Below the pieces are notes generated by a model that worked only from the letters and a program-made list of their open reading frames with translations, ran no database searches and had not been told where the DNA came from. The position numbers and the translations under genes are program-made. A stretch of 64,000 bases of DNA, from assembly GCF_030165005.1 (NCBI RefSeq), contig NZ_JASNNW010000022.1, forward strand, positions 51,594-115,593, in the 5' to 3' direction. Numbering within the stretch: position 1 is the stretch's first letter; each line of letters begins with the position of its first letter. Shown one piece after another: positions 18,975 to 27,698 of this stretch. Source of the stretch: Blastococcus capsensis. Its GTDB lineage: Bacteria; Actinomycetota; Actinomycetes; Mycobacteriales; Geodermatophilaceae.

Positions 18975-19706
18975 GTTCATGGGCTCCTGGTAGCCGGCCC
19001 ACACGCCCCGGACGTGCTGGATGTGCCGGCGCATGAGGTCGGCCGCTTCCGCCGCCCGCCCGTGGACGACGAGCTCGACGATCTCCTCGTGCTCGGCCGC
19101 GGACCGGCCCAGCTCGCCGCGATCGGCGAGCTGCTGGAGGCCGTACAGGCGACTGCGGGCCCGCAGGTTCGCCACCAGGTCGACCAGATGCCGGTTGCCG
19201 GTGAGCTCGAGCAGCGCCAGGTGGAACTGCCGGTCGGCCTCCACGTAGGCGAGCAGGTCGCGCTCTGTCGCCAGCCGCACGATCGTGCGTGCCATCGGCC
19301 GCAGCGCCTCGGCGCGGGGACGCATCGCGTCGTCCATCGCCGAGGCGACATCACCGACGGCCGGTACCTCGATGAGCTGGCGGAGGTAGGTGATCTCGTC
19401 GAGGTCCTTCTCGCTCAGCTCGCTGACCCGGAAGCCCTTGTTCCGGACCGGCTCGACCAGGCCTTCCCCGGCGAGGTCGAGCATCGCCTCCCGGACGGGC
19501 GTCGCCGAGACCCCGAACTTCTCCGCCAGGGTGGGCGCGGAGTACAGGACGCCGGGACGCATCTCTCCGGTGACCAGCGCGGCCCGCAGTGCCACCGTGA
19601 TCTCCTGCCGCAGGTTCCTGCGCTGCCCGACCTGCGGCAGGGACAGGTCGTCGGCGCCGGCGTCCCTGCGCGGCGTCTTGACGGAGGCAGACTCCACTGT
19701 GCTCAC
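18972..19706 (-). CDS. GntR-family (FCD-type) transcriptional regulator of the hydroxyproline island
   Basis: 244 residues, GTG 19706 directly abutting the TAG of the racemase-family gene (19707-19709). N-terminal winged helix about 30-95: LRQEITVALRAALVTGEMRPGVLYSAPTLAEKFGVSATPVREAMLDLAGEGLVEPVRNKGFRV. The C-terminal FCD helical domain has metal-ligand-type residues (EADRQFHLALLELTGNRHL). Last gene of the leftward operon; probably senses a hydroxyproline or its degradation product. Candidate operator sites lie at 25576-25587 and 25683-25692. Confidence 0.9.
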   Translation of the reverse strand: MSTVESASVKTPRRDAGADDLSLPQVGQRRNLRQEITVALRAALVTGEMRPGVLYSAPTLAEKFGVSATPVREAMLDLAGEGLVEPVRNKGFRVSELSEKDLDEITYLRQLIEVPAVGDVASAMDDAMRPRAEALRPMARTIVRLATERDLLAYVEADRQFHLALLELTGNRHLVDLVANLRARSRLYGLQQLADRGELGRSAAEHEEIVELVVHGRAAEAADLMRRHIQHVRGVWAGYQEPMN

Positions 19707-20759
19707 CTATCTCAACGTGAATCCCAGGCCGACCGGGTCGTCGGGCTCCAGGACGAAGACATGTTCCCCCGTGCGGTGGGCGCTGCCCTGCACCTCCGTC
19801 ACCACGGCCCCGCGCGAGTCCACGGAGACGTGGTCGACGACCCGTCCGATGAAACGGGTGCCGACCACCGAATCGTGCACCAGGACGTCGCCGGTGCCGA
19901 GCGCGCCCTCGTCGGCGAGCAGGGCCAGCCGGGCGGAGGTGCCCGAACCGCACGGCGAGCGATCCACCTCGCCGTCGGCGAAGACGACCATGTTGCGCTG
20001 CCGGACCTCGCCCGGTGCGCGGCCGAGGTCCTCGTAGAGGATCGTGCCGTAGACGCCGTCCAGGCGCCGGTCCACCGGATGCCGCGCCCACTCCGTCGCC
20101 TGGAGCGCGTGCTTCACCTGCCGGCCGGCGGCGAGCAGGTCGGCGTAGGCCTCGGGCCGGACCGTCAGGCCGAAGGCCGCCGCCGGCACGGACGCGTAGA
20201 TGGCACCTCCGTAGCTCAGGTCGGCGCGGACGGTGCCCCGGTCGGTCGGCACCTCGACGTCCCGGCCCAGGACGTACGCGGGGATGTTCCGGAAGGCGAC
20301 CTGCCGCACCCGGCCGGCGGCGCAGGTGACCCGCGCCGTGACCCGGCCCGACGGCACGTCGATCACCACGTCGGTGTCCCCGTCGGGATCTGTGGGCACC
20401 AGCCCGCTCTGCACCGCCCATGCGCCCAGGGCGATCGTGCCGTGACCGCAGGCGGTGGAGTAACCGTCCTTGTGCCAGAACAGCACGCCGAAGTGCGCCC
20501 CCGGGTCGTCCGGGGGGACGACGAAGCCGCCGTACATGTCCGCGTGGCCGCGGGGCTCGTTCACCAGCAGCCGGCGGACCGCGTCGACCGCCGGGTCCTG
20601 CTGGGCGAACGAGCGCCGCGCCAGCACCGTGTCACCGAGGATTTCCGGGAACCCGGCGGTGACGATGCGGAACGGCTCCCCGGCGGTGTGGTAGTCGGTC
20701 GTGGTGATCCTGGTGCTGTTCCCACCGGGGACGGCGTCCGGCGCCGTGTTCTCGGACAT
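19707..20759 (-). CDS. Proline racemase-family protein, predicted hydroxyproline 2-epimerase
   Basis: 350 residues. It has both active-site cysteines: C104 in YSTACGHGTIALG and C270 in DRSPCGSGTSARLA. The YST-CGH-IALG context resembles trans-3-hydroxy-L-proline dehydratases, but those carry Thr at the second position, so two cysteines point to a racemase or epimerase. Its start overlaps the livF stop by one base. With an undoubted 4-hydroxyproline epimerase at 26661, this paralogue probably handles another isomer, perhaps 3-hydroxyproline. Substrate is inferred. Confidence 0.85.
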   Translation of the reverse strand: MSENTAPDAVPGGNSTRITTTDYHTAGEPFRIVTAGFPEILGDTVLARRSFAQQDPAVDAVRRLLVNEPRGHADMYGGFVVPPDDPGAHFGVLFWHKDGYSTACGHGTIALGAWAVQSGLVPTDPDGDTDVVIDVPSGRVTARVTCAAGRVRQVAFRNIPAYVLGRDVEVPTDRGTVRADLSYGGAIYASVPAAAFGLTVRPEAYADLLAAGRQVKHALQATEWARHPVDRRLDGVYGTILYEDLGRAPGEVRQRNMVVFADGEVDRSPCGSGTSARLALLADEGALGTGDVLVHDSVVGTRFIGRVVDHVSVDSRGAVVTEVQGSAHRTGEHVFVLEPDDPVGLGFTLR

Positions 20760-21487
20760 CACGCGCCCAGGTAGGCGTCGATGACCCGGTGGTCGGCGGC
20801 CAGCTCCGAGGCCGGCCCTTCGAGGGTGATCTGGCCGCTCTCGACCACGTAGGCGCGGTGCGAGATGCGCAGTGCCGCCCGGGCGTTCTGCTCCACCAGC
20901 AGGACCGAGGTGCCCGACCGGTTGATGCGCTCGACCAGCTCCATGATCTGCGTGACGATCAGCGGGGCCAGGCCCATGGACGGTTCGTCGAGCATGAGCA
21001 GTCGCGGCCCGGCCACGAGCGCCCGCCCGACGGCCAGCATCTGCTGCTCGCCCCCGGAGAGGGTGCCGCCCTGCTGGCCACGGCGTTCGGCCAGGCGGGG
21101 GAGGATGTCGTAGACCTCCGCGATCCGCTGGTCGACGACCTTCTCGTCCTTGACCAGGTAGCCGCCCAGCTGGAGATTCTCGTGGATGGTGAGGCGGGAG
21201 AAGATCCGCCGTCCCTCCGGGACGTGGATCACGCCGCGACCGACGATGTCCCACGGCTTGGCCTTGGTGACGTCCTCCCCGAAGGCCACGATCCGGCCGG
21301 ACTGGGCGGGGACGACGCCGGACACCGAGGCCAGTGTCGTCGTCTTCCCGGCGCCGTTGTTGCCGAGGAGGGCGACGATCTCGCCCTCCCGGACCCGGAT
21401 CGACAGCCCCCGCAGGGCGTGGACGCGGCCGTAGAAGACGTCGAGGTCCTCGATCTCCAGGGCCACTCCGCTTGCCGGCTCACTCAT
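20759..21487 (-). CDS. Branched-chain-type ABC transporter ATP-binding protein (LivF-like)
   Basis: 242 residues, ATG 21487. Walker A GNNGAGKTT, Q/signature region LSGGEQQMLAVGRAL, Walker B LLMLDEPSMGLAP and switch histidine region LLVEQN. Second ATPase of the HAAT family importer encoded by 20759-25502. Overlaps livG by 8 bp and the racemase-family gene by one base. Predicted to energise uptake of hydroxyproline or a related amino acid. Confidence 0.92.
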   Translation of the reverse strand: MSEPASGVALEIEDLDVFYGRVHALRGLSIRVREGEIVALLGNNGAGKTTTLASVSGVVPAQSGRIVAFGEDVTKAKPWDIVGRGVIHVPEGRRIFSRLTIHENLQLGGYLVKDEKVVDQRIAEVYDILPRLAERRGQQGGTLSGGEQQMLAVGRALVAGPRLLMLDEPSMGLAPLIVTQIMELVERINRSGTSVLLVEQNARAALRISHRAYVVESGQITLEGPASELAADHRVIDAYLGA

Positions 21488-22343
21488 GCGGCACCTCCGT
21501 GTCACCGGCCTGCGGCTCGTCCTCGTCCTTCCCCAGGTAGGCCTCCAGCACCGCCGGGTCCCGGCGGACCTCCTCGGGCGTTCCGTCGGCGATCTGCTTC
21601 CCGAAGTTGAGGACGACGATGCGCTGGGACACCTGCATGACCAGCCCCATGTCGTGCTCGATGAGCACCAGGGCGACCCCGAGCGCGCTGATCCGGCGCA
21701 GCAGGTCCAGCAGTTCCATCTTCTCGCTGTGGTTCAGTCCCGCGGCCGGCTCGTCGAGGAGCAGGAGCTTCGGGCCGCGGGCGAGGGCCCGGGCGATCTC
21801 CACCCGCCGCTGCTCGCCGTAGGGCAGGTTGCGCGCGGGCCCGCCCCGGTCGCCGCGCAGACCGACGAAGTCCAGCCAGCGGTTGGCCTCCTCGGTGGCC
21901 TCCCGCTCCGACCGGCGGAACCGTGGCGTGTGCAGCAGCGCATCGAGGGCGCTCTGCTTGATCCGCAGGTGCATCCCCGCGCGCACGTTGTCCAGCACAG
22001 TGAGCTCACCGAACAGCCGCAGGTTCTGGAAGGTGCGCGAGACCCCACGGCCGGCGATCGCGGACGGCCGCGCGCCGGTGATGTCCTCACCGTCGATGAG
22101 CACCGTGCCGCCGGTCGGCTTGTAGAACCCGGTGATGCAGTTGAACGCGCTCGTCTTGCCCGCACCGTTGGGGCCGATCACGGACAGGATGTCCCCGTCG
22201 TAAGCCGAGAACGACAGGCCGTCGACGGCCTTGATCCCGCCGAAGTCCAGGTGCAGGTCCTGGACGTCGAGCAACGGCCGCGGGCCGCCGTCCGGCGGGG
22301 TGCTGGGCGCTCCGCCCGGGGAGACGCTCACTGCGCCTGCCAT
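21480..22343 (-). CDS. Branched-chain-type ABC transporter ATP-binding protein (LivG-like)
   Basis: 287 residues from ATG 22343. Walker A GPNGAGKTS, a LivG-type TFQNLRLFGELTVLDNV, Walker B LLLLDEPAAGLNHSE, and the LivG C-terminal FGKQIADGTPEEVRRDPAVLEAYLG. The signature reads LPYGEQRRVEIARAL, as usual for LivG. An N-terminal Pro/Gly-rich extension of about 22 residues precedes the domain. Overlaps livM by 16 bp. Confidence 0.92.
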   Translation of the reverse strand: MAGAVSVSPGGAPSTPPDGGPRPLLDVQDLHLDFGGIKAVDGLSFSAYDGDILSVIGPNGAGKTSAFNCITGFYKPTGGTVLIDGEDITGARPSAIAGRGVSRTFQNLRLFGELTVLDNVRAGMHLRIKQSALDALLHTPRFRRSEREATEEANRWLDFVGLRGDRGGPARNLPYGEQRRVEIARALARGPKLLLLDEPAAGLNHSEKMELLDLLRRISALGVALVLIEHDMGLVMQVSQRIVVLNFGKQIADGTPEEVRRDPAVLEAYLGKDEDEPQAGDTEVPHE

Positions 22344-23365
22344 GCTTCCTCCTTCTCGGCCGGGTCGGGGCGCCGGTCCGGAGCCCGTTCGGACGCGGTG
22401 GAGGGCCAGAGGCCCTGCGGGCGGAAGATCATCACGACGATCAGCAGCACGCCGAAGACGAAGAACCGGTAGTCGGCCGCATCGCGCAGCAGCTCCGGCA
22501 GGAGGCTGACGAAGATCGCCCCCAGGACGACGCCCGGCGTGGATCCCATGCCGCCGAGGACGACGGCCATCAGGATGAGGGCCGACCAGAGGAACGTGAA
22601 GCTCTGCGGCGAGATGGCCGTCAGCTGGGCGCCGAAGAGGATGCCGGCCAGACCGCCCCAGACCGCACCCGCGATGTACGCCGCCAGCTTCAGCTTGTAG
22701 GTGTGGATGCCCATCGCCTCGGCGGCATCCTCGTCCTCCCGGATGAACCGCCAGGCCCGTCCCATGCGGCTGCGCCCCAGCCGGGCGGCCCCGACCACGG
22801 CGAGGGCGACGATCACGACGACCGCGTAGTAGAACGCGACGGGGTCGCTCAGATCCAGCCCGAAAAGGTCCAGGCCCGGGATGCCGTAGATGCCGGACGG
22901 GCCGCCGGTGACGTCCAGGTTGTTGGCGGTGATCCGGATGATCTCGCCGAAGCCGAGCGTGACGATGGCCAGGTAGTCGCTGCGCAGCCGGAGTGTCGGC
23001 CCGCCGATGATGATGCCGGCGAGCACGGCAGCGACCAGCACCACGGGCACGGTTGCCAGCAACGACCACCCGTAGGTGGTCGCCAGGATGCCGCTTGCGT
23101 AGGCGCCGATGGCGAAGAACGCGGCGTACCCCAGGTCGAGCAGCCCGCAGTAGCCGACGACGATGTTCAGCCCGACGGCGAGCATCACGAACAGCGCGGC
23201 GGACGTCATGACCGACAGCGAGTAGTTCGTGGCACTGACGAACGGGGCGAGCAGCGCCACCGCGAACCCGATCCAGCCCAGCCGGCGGTCGCCGAGGAGC
23301 CGGTTGAGGACTCCGGCGCGGGCGGTGCCGGCGGTGGTGGGAGCTTTCTTCCGGTTCCAGAACAT
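22328..23365 (-). CDS. Branched-chain-type ABC transporter permease (LivM-like)
   Basis: 345 residues from ATG 23365, which abuts livH. About eight to ten hydrophobic segments; family motifs GYCGLLDLGYAAFFAIGAYASG, TLRLRSDYLAIVTLGFGEIIR, and the cytoplasmic loop MGRAWRFIREDEDAAEAMGIH that contacts the ATPase. The longer in-frame start (23458) lies inside livH and is not used. Confidence 0.92.
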   Translation of the reverse strand: MFWNRKKAPTTAGTARAGVLNRLLGDRRLGWIGFAVALLAPFVSATNYSLSVMTSAALFVMLAVGLNIVVGYCGLLDLGYAAFFAIGAYASGILATTYGWSLLATVPVVLVAAVLAGIIIGGPTLRLRSDYLAIVTLGFGEIIRITANNLDVTGGPSGIYGIPGLDLFGLDLSDPVAFYYAVVVIVALAVVGAARLGRSRMGRAWRFIREDEDAAEAMGIHTYKLKLAAYIAGAVWGGLAGILFGAQLTAISPQSFTFLWSALILMAVVLGGMGSTPGVVLGAIFVSLLPELLRDAADYRFFVFGVLLIVVMIFRPQGLWPSTASERAPDRRPDPAEKEEAWQAQ

Positions 23366-24258
23366 CAGACACGCTCCGTCACGCGTTCGCCCAGCAGTCC
23401 GGTCGGGCGCAGGGTGAGGAAGAGGATGAGGAAGCCGAAGGCGAAGACGTCGCGCCATTCACCGCCGAGCCAGGCGGTGCCGAAGGTCTCCAGCATCCCG
23501 AGGACCAGGCCCCCGAGCATGGCGCCCTTGATGTTGCCGATCCCGCCGATCACCGCGGCCGTGAAGGCCTTCAGGCCGATGAGGAAGCCCATCAGGAAGT
23601 CGATCTTCCCGTAGTAGGCGCCCGCCATCACACCGGCGGCACCGGCCAGCGCCGAGCCGATGAAGAACGTCCGGGCGATCACCGAGTTGACGTTGATGCC
23701 CATGTAGAGCGACGCCTTCGGGTCCTGCGAGATGGCCCGCATCGCCCGGCCGGTCCCGGTTCCCATGATCAGCCACTGCAGGCCGATCATGAGCAGGATC
23801 GCGATGGCGACGAGGGCTAGCTGCTGGAGGGTGACGCGGGCACCCAGCACGTGGACCGTGGTGCCCTCGAGCCGGATCGGGTAGACCTGCGGGTTCGGCC
23901 CGGCGACCAGGCGCATGCCGTACTCGAGGGCGAAGGACGCGCCGACGGCGGTGATGAGGACCGAGAGCCTGGGTGCGCCCCGCAGCGGCCGGTAGGCCAC
24001 CCGCTCCAGGATGAGCCCCGACGTGCCGGTGGCGAGCATGGCGACCAGCAGGACGACGAAGAGCGCGAGGAAGCTGGCAGAGGTGGCCATCGCCCCCGCC
24101 ATGGTGAGCAGCCCGAAGCCGGCGAAGGCCCCGAGCATGTAGATGTCGCCGTGGGCGAAGTTCAGCAGCTTGATGATCCCGTAGACCATGCTGTAGCCCA
24201 GTGCGACCAGCGCGTAGAACGAGCCGACGAACAGCCCGTTCCAGAGTAGTTGCGACAA
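23365..24258 (-). CDS. Branched-chain-type ABC transporter permease (LivH-like)
   Basis: 297 residues starting with TTG 24258 (MSQLLWNGLFVGSFYALVALGYSMVYGIIKLLNFAHGDIYML), the normal LivH N-terminus. About eight membrane segments, the EAA-like loop MGTGTGRAMRAISQDPKASLYMGINVN, and the C-terminal LRPTGLLGE. Stop shares its last base with the livM start codon. Confidence 0.92.
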   Translation of the reverse strand: MSQLLWNGLFVGSFYALVALGYSMVYGIIKLLNFAHGDIYMLGAFAGFGLLTMAGAMATSASFLALFVVLLVAMLATGTSGLILERVAYRPLRGAPRLSVLITAVGASFALEYGMRLVAGPNPQVYPIRLEGTTVHVLGARVTLQQLALVAIAILLMIGLQWLIMGTGTGRAMRAISQDPKASLYMGINVNSVIARTFFIGSALAGAAGVMAGAYYGKIDFLMGFLIGLKAFTAAVIGGIGNIKGAMLGGLVLGMLETFGTAWLGGEWRDVFAFGFLILFLTLRPTGLLGERVTERV

Positions 24259-24320
24259 AGGTCTGCCCTCTCATGGAAGAACTGGCCGGCGCGCCGGGGC
24301 GCGCCGGCCAGTTCCGCGGC

Positions 24321-25502
24321 TCATTCCAGTGGGTCCTCGAGCTGGAACTCCCCGTCCTGGACGGACAGGATCAGGAAGCCACCGCTGCTCAGCGTGTGGT
24401 CCTCGGTGAACTGGAGCGGGCCCGAGAAGAGCTCGAAGCCGTCGATGGCCTCCAGTGCCGCGATCACCTCGTCGGTCTCCGTCGAGCCGGCCTCGCGGAG
24501 CGCCTCCGCCGCGACCCGGACGGCGTCGTAGGCCTGGGTGGAGTACGGGCCGGGATCCGCCCCGAACTTCTCGGTGTAGCTGGCGATCCAGTCCTCCGCG
24601 CCGGGGATGGTGTCCGGCGTCTGGGTCATCGTCGCGAAGACGCCCGCGGCGTTCTCCGCTCCGGCGATCTCGACCAGCTGCTGGTCGACCGAGCCGTCGG
24701 CCACCATGATGGGGCCGGTGTAGCCCGCCTGCCGCAGCTGGCGGATGATCAGGCCGCCCTCCTGGTAGTACCCGGTCCAGTAGACGAAGTCCGGGTTGGC
24801 CTGCACCACGGCGTTGACGTTGGCGCTGTAGTCGCTCTCGCCGGCGGTCACCGACTCCTGGAGCACCAGCTCGGGGCCCTCGCCGCCTTCCAGCAGCTCA
24901 GCCGTCTGCTCGGCGATGTCCGTGGAGTAGCTGGTGTTGTCGTCGACGATGGCGACCCGGGTGGCGCCCTGCTTCTCCATGAACTCGACGGCGGCCTGTG
25001 CCTGCTGCGTGCCGGTGCCGTTGATCAGGAAGACGTTCTCCAGCCCCTGGTCCACGAGTTCGGTGGAGTTCGCGGCGGGGATGATCATCGGGACGCCGGC
25101 CTTGTTGAAGATGGGCAGCGTCGGGAGGGTGGCGCCCGAGCAGTAGCCGCCGACGGAGATCTCCACGCCCTCGGTGACCAGCTTGTTGGCGGCGGCCGTG
25201 GCGGTGCGGGGGTCGCACGCGCCGTCCTCGATGACGAGCTCCAGCTCCCGACCGTCGATGCCGCCGTCGGCGTTGATCTCGTCGACCGCGAGCTGTGCGC
25301 CGTTCTGCATGTAGGGGCCGATGGCGGCGCTGCTGCCCGACAGCGGCGTGATCATGCCGAGAGCGATCGGCTCGTCGGAGCCGGCGGCCTCGTCGTCGCC
25401 GGAGAGAAGTCCGCCGCCGCATCCGGTGAGGACGAGCGACGCGGCGAAGACGCTGGCGAAGGTGGCGGATCGGCGCCTGGGCCGACCGGTCATCGGGGTC
25501 AT
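24321..25502 (-). CDS. ABC transporter substrate-binding lipoprotein (LivK-like)
   Basis: 393 residues from ATG 25502, with AAAGGAAG about 9 bp upstream; ATG 25493 is a second possibility. Signal peptide with lipobox LTGC (C28), then a periplasmic-binding fold of the type I Leu/Ile/Val class: IALGMITPLSGSSAAIGPYMQNGAQLAVDEIN, VSVGGYCSGATLP-like loops and a C-terminal FTEDHTLSSGGFLI. First gene of the leftward operon, so it sets ligand specificity. Neighbours imply hydroxyproline or proline-like ligands; binding is not shown by the sequence. Confidence 0.9.
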   Translation of the reverse strand: MTPMTGRPRRRSATFASVFAASLVLTGCGGGLLSGDDEAAGSDEPIALGMITPLSGSSAAIGPYMQNGAQLAVDEINADGGIDGRELELVIEDGACDPRTATAAANKLVTEGVEISVGGYCSGATLPTLPIFNKAGVPMIIPAANSTELVDQGLENVFLINGTGTQQAQAAVEFMEKQGATRVAIVDDNTSYSTDIAEQTAELLEGGEGPELVLQESVTAGESDYSANVNAVVQANPDFVYWTGYYQEGGLIIRQLRQAGYTGPIMVADGSVDQQLVEIAGAENAAGVFATMTQTPDTIPGAEDWIASYTEKFGADPGPYSTQAYDAVRVAAEALREAGSTETDEVIAALEAIDGFELFSGPLQFTEDHTLSSGGFLILSVQDGEFQLEDPLE

Positions 25503-25575
25503 GGACGGCTTCCTTTCTCGCGGTGACGGCCCTCTGGCGCGGCACCTGGACGGGAGAAGCGAGCTGTAACGTGTG

Positions 25576-25587
25576 ATGTGGCACATA
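25576..25587. promoter_or_regulatory. Candidate operator site 1 (GntR-type) in divergent promoter
   Basis: ATGTGGCACATA contains the perfect odd-centred palindrome ATGTG-G-CACAT. Read on the minus strand it is TATGTGCCACAT, matching TATGTACCAT at 25683-25692 for the first nine bases except one. It sits 74 bp upstream of livK and 144 bp upstream of the DapA-family start, where an FCD-type GntR could control both arms. Confidence 0.45.
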
Positions 25588-25682
25588 CCAAAGCAGACGT
25601 TCCGCGTCCTGCAAAGAGCCAGGCACCGACTGGGTGCGGACGTCGCCGAAACGAGACATTCGCTGGCTTTGAGGCCAGTAGC

Positions 25683-25692
25683 ATGGTACATA
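25683..25692. promoter_or_regulatory. Candidate operator site 2 (GntR-type) in divergent promoter
   Basis: ATGGTACATA, read in reverse TATGTACCAT, repeats the half-site TATGT-CCA of site 1. It lies 39 bp before the start codon of the rightward operon, where a repressor would overlap the promoter. The surrounding DNA is locally AT-richer than the window. Confidence 0.4.
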
Positions 25693-25730
25693 GCACCGAC
25701 GTTTCCCTCGGAGAGAGACAGGCGATCGCC

Positions 25731-26657
25731 ATGACTTCGAACCCCCGTCCCGCCGGATCCGCCGGTGCCCGCACCCAGCCGTGGCACGGCGTCCTGGTCG
25801 CCACCGCGCTGCCGTACCGCGCTGACCTCTCGGTCGACTTCGACGCCTACGGCGAGCACGTCCGCTGGCTCGCCGACAACGGCGTCCACGGCGTGACACC
25901 GAACGGGTCGCTGGGCGAGTACCAGGTGCTGACGCCGGAAGAGCGGGCGCGGGTCGTGCAGGTCGCGGTCGACGCCTCACCCGAGGGCTTCTCCGTGATG
26001 CCGGGCGTCGGTGCCTACGGCGCCTTCGAGGCGCGGCGCTGGGCCGAGCAGGCCGCCGAGATGGGGGCCCAGGTCGTCATGGCGTTGCCGCCGAACGCGT
26101 ACCGGGCCGACGAGCGGGCCGTCGTGGAGCACTACCGCGAGATCAGCAAGGCCGGCCTCCCCGTGACGGCGTACAACAATCCCATCGACACGAAGATCGA
26201 CCTGACGCCGCAGCTGCTCGCCCGCCTCCACGGGGAGGGGCTGATCGTGGCCGTCAAGGAGTTCAGCGGTGATGTCCGGCGGGCCTACGAGATCGCCGAG
26301 CTCGCACCTGGGCTCGAGGTGATGATCGGGACCGACGACGTGGTGTTCGAGGTCGGCCTGGCGGGTGCGACCGGCTGGGTCGCGGGGTACCCCAACGCGT
26401 TCCCCCAGGCCTCCGTGCGACTGTACGAGGCCTCCCTCGCCCGCGACCTGGAGACCGCCCTGCCGCTCTACCGGCTGCTGCACCCGCTGCTGCGGTGGGA
26501 CTCCAAGACCGAGTTCGTGCAGGCGATCAAGCTCTCCATGGACATCGTCGGCCGCACCGGTGGGCCGTGCCGGCCGCCGCGGCAGCCGCTCCTGCCGGAG
26601 CAGGAGAAGGTCGTTCGCGAGGCCACCGAGGCGGCGCTCGCAGCAGGGCTGTCCTGA
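25731..26657 (+). CDS. DapA/N-acetylneuraminate lyase-family aldolase, predicted pyrroline-4-hydroxy-2-carboxylate deaminase
   Basis: 308 residues from ATG 25731, with GGAGAGAG upstream. Class I TIM barrel: Schiff-base lysine K176 in LIVAVKEFSGD, tyrosine Y148 in TAYNNP, and carboxylate-binding TPNGSLGE. In the trans-4-hydroxyproline pathway a DapA-family enzyme deaminates/dehydrates 1-pyrroline-4-hydroxy-2-carboxylate to 2-oxoglutarate semialdehyde; position between transporter and epimerase supports that role. It could instead be another keto-acid aldolase. First gene of the rightward operon. Confidence 0.88.
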   Translation: MTSNPRPAGSAGARTQPWHGVLVATALPYRADLSVDFDAYGEHVRWLADNGVHGVTPNGSLGEYQVLTPEERARVVQVAVDASPEGFSVMPGVGAYGAFEARRWAEQAAEMGAQVVMALPPNAYRADERAVVEHYREISKAGLPVTAYNNPIDTKIDLTPQLLARLHGEGLIVAVKEFSGDVRRAYEIAELAPGLEVMIGTDDVVFEVGLAGATGWVAGYPNAFPQASVRLYEASLARDLETALPLYRLLHPLLRWDSKTEFVQAIKLSMDIVGRTGGPCRPPRQPLLPEQEKVVREATEAALAAGLS

Positions 26658-26660
26658 GCC

Positions 26661-27665
26661 ATGCGGGCCCGTCGGCTGGTGCAGGCTGTCGACTCCCACA
26701 CGGAGGGCATGCCCACCCGGGTGATCACCGGTGGAGTGGGGATGCTCCCCGGGACGACCATGATGGAACGTCGGCGCTGGTTCATGGAGAACAGCGACGA
26801 CCTGCGCACCCTGCTGATGTACGAGCCGCGGGGGCACGCCTCGATGTCCGGGGCGATCCTCCAGCCGCCGACGCGCCCCGACGCGGACTGGGGAGTGCTC
26901 TACATCGAGGTCTCGGGCTGTCTGCCGATGTGCGGGCACGGCACGATCGGCGTCGCCACGGTGCTCGTCGAGACGGGGATGGTGCCGGTCACCGAGCCGA
27001 CGACGACGATCCGCCTGGACACCCCCGCCGGCCTGGTCGTCGCCGAGGTCGCGGTGGAGGACGGCGCCGCCCGGTCGGTGACCATCCGCAACGTGCCCTC
27101 GTACAGCCATGCGCTCGACGCCACGGTCCCCGTCCCCGGGCTCGGCGTCGTGCGCTACGACCTGGCCTACGGCGGCAACTTCTACGCGATGGTGGAGCTC
27201 GACGAGCTCGGCCTGCCCTACGACCGGGCGGAGAAGCAGCGCCTCCTCGACGCGGGGCTGGCGATCATGGCGGCCATCAACGAGCAGGCCCAGCCGGTGC
27301 ACGTGGCCGACCCGGCGATCACCGGCTGCCATCACGTCCAGCTCATCGCGCCGGGGTCCGACGCACGCCACTCCCGCCACGCCATGGCGATCCATCCCGG
27401 ATGGTTCGACCGCAGCCCCTGCGGCACGGGCACGAGTGCCCGGATGGCGCAGCTGCACGCGCGCGGTGAGCTGGGCCTGCATGCCGACTTCGTCAACGAG
27501 TCCTTCATCGGCACCCGGTTCATCGGGCGGCTGGTGGAGGAGACGACCGTCGGCGGCAGGACGACCGCAGTGGTCCCCACGATCACCGGGCGGGCGTGGG
27601 TGACCGGCACCGCCCAGTACGTGCTCGACCCCACCGATCCGTTCCCCGCAGGCTTCCTGCTCTGA
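26661..27665 (+). CDS. 4-hydroxyproline 2-epimerase (proline racemase family)
   Basis: Converts trans-4-hydroxy-L-proline to cis-4-hydroxy-D-proline. 334 residues, full length. Both catalytic cysteines: C91 in LPMCGHGTIG and C254 in FDRSPCGTGTSARMAQL. The GHASMSGAILQPPTRPDADWGVL region and the TDP... C-terminal PFPAGFLL are epimerase-like. It starts 3 bp after the deaminase stop. It differs clearly from the paralogue at 19707. Confidence 0.92.
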   Translation: MRARRLVQAVDSHTEGMPTRVITGGVGMLPGTTMMERRRWFMENSDDLRTLLMYEPRGHASMSGAILQPPTRPDADWGVLYIEVSGCLPMCGHGTIGVATVLVETGMVPVTEPTTTIRLDTPAGLVVAEVAVEDGAARSVTIRNVPSYSHALDATVPVPGLGVVRYDLAYGGNFYAMVELDELGLPYDRAEKQRLLDAGLAIMAAINEQAQPVHVADPAITGCHHVQLIAPGSDARHSRHAMAIHPGWFDRSPCGTGTSARMAQLHARGELGLHADFVNESFIGTRFIGRLVEETTVGGRTTAVVPTITGRAWVTGTAQYVLDPTDPFPAGFLL

Positions 27666-27698
27666 CGCTGTCCCTCCTCCGACGCTAGGAGATCTCCC

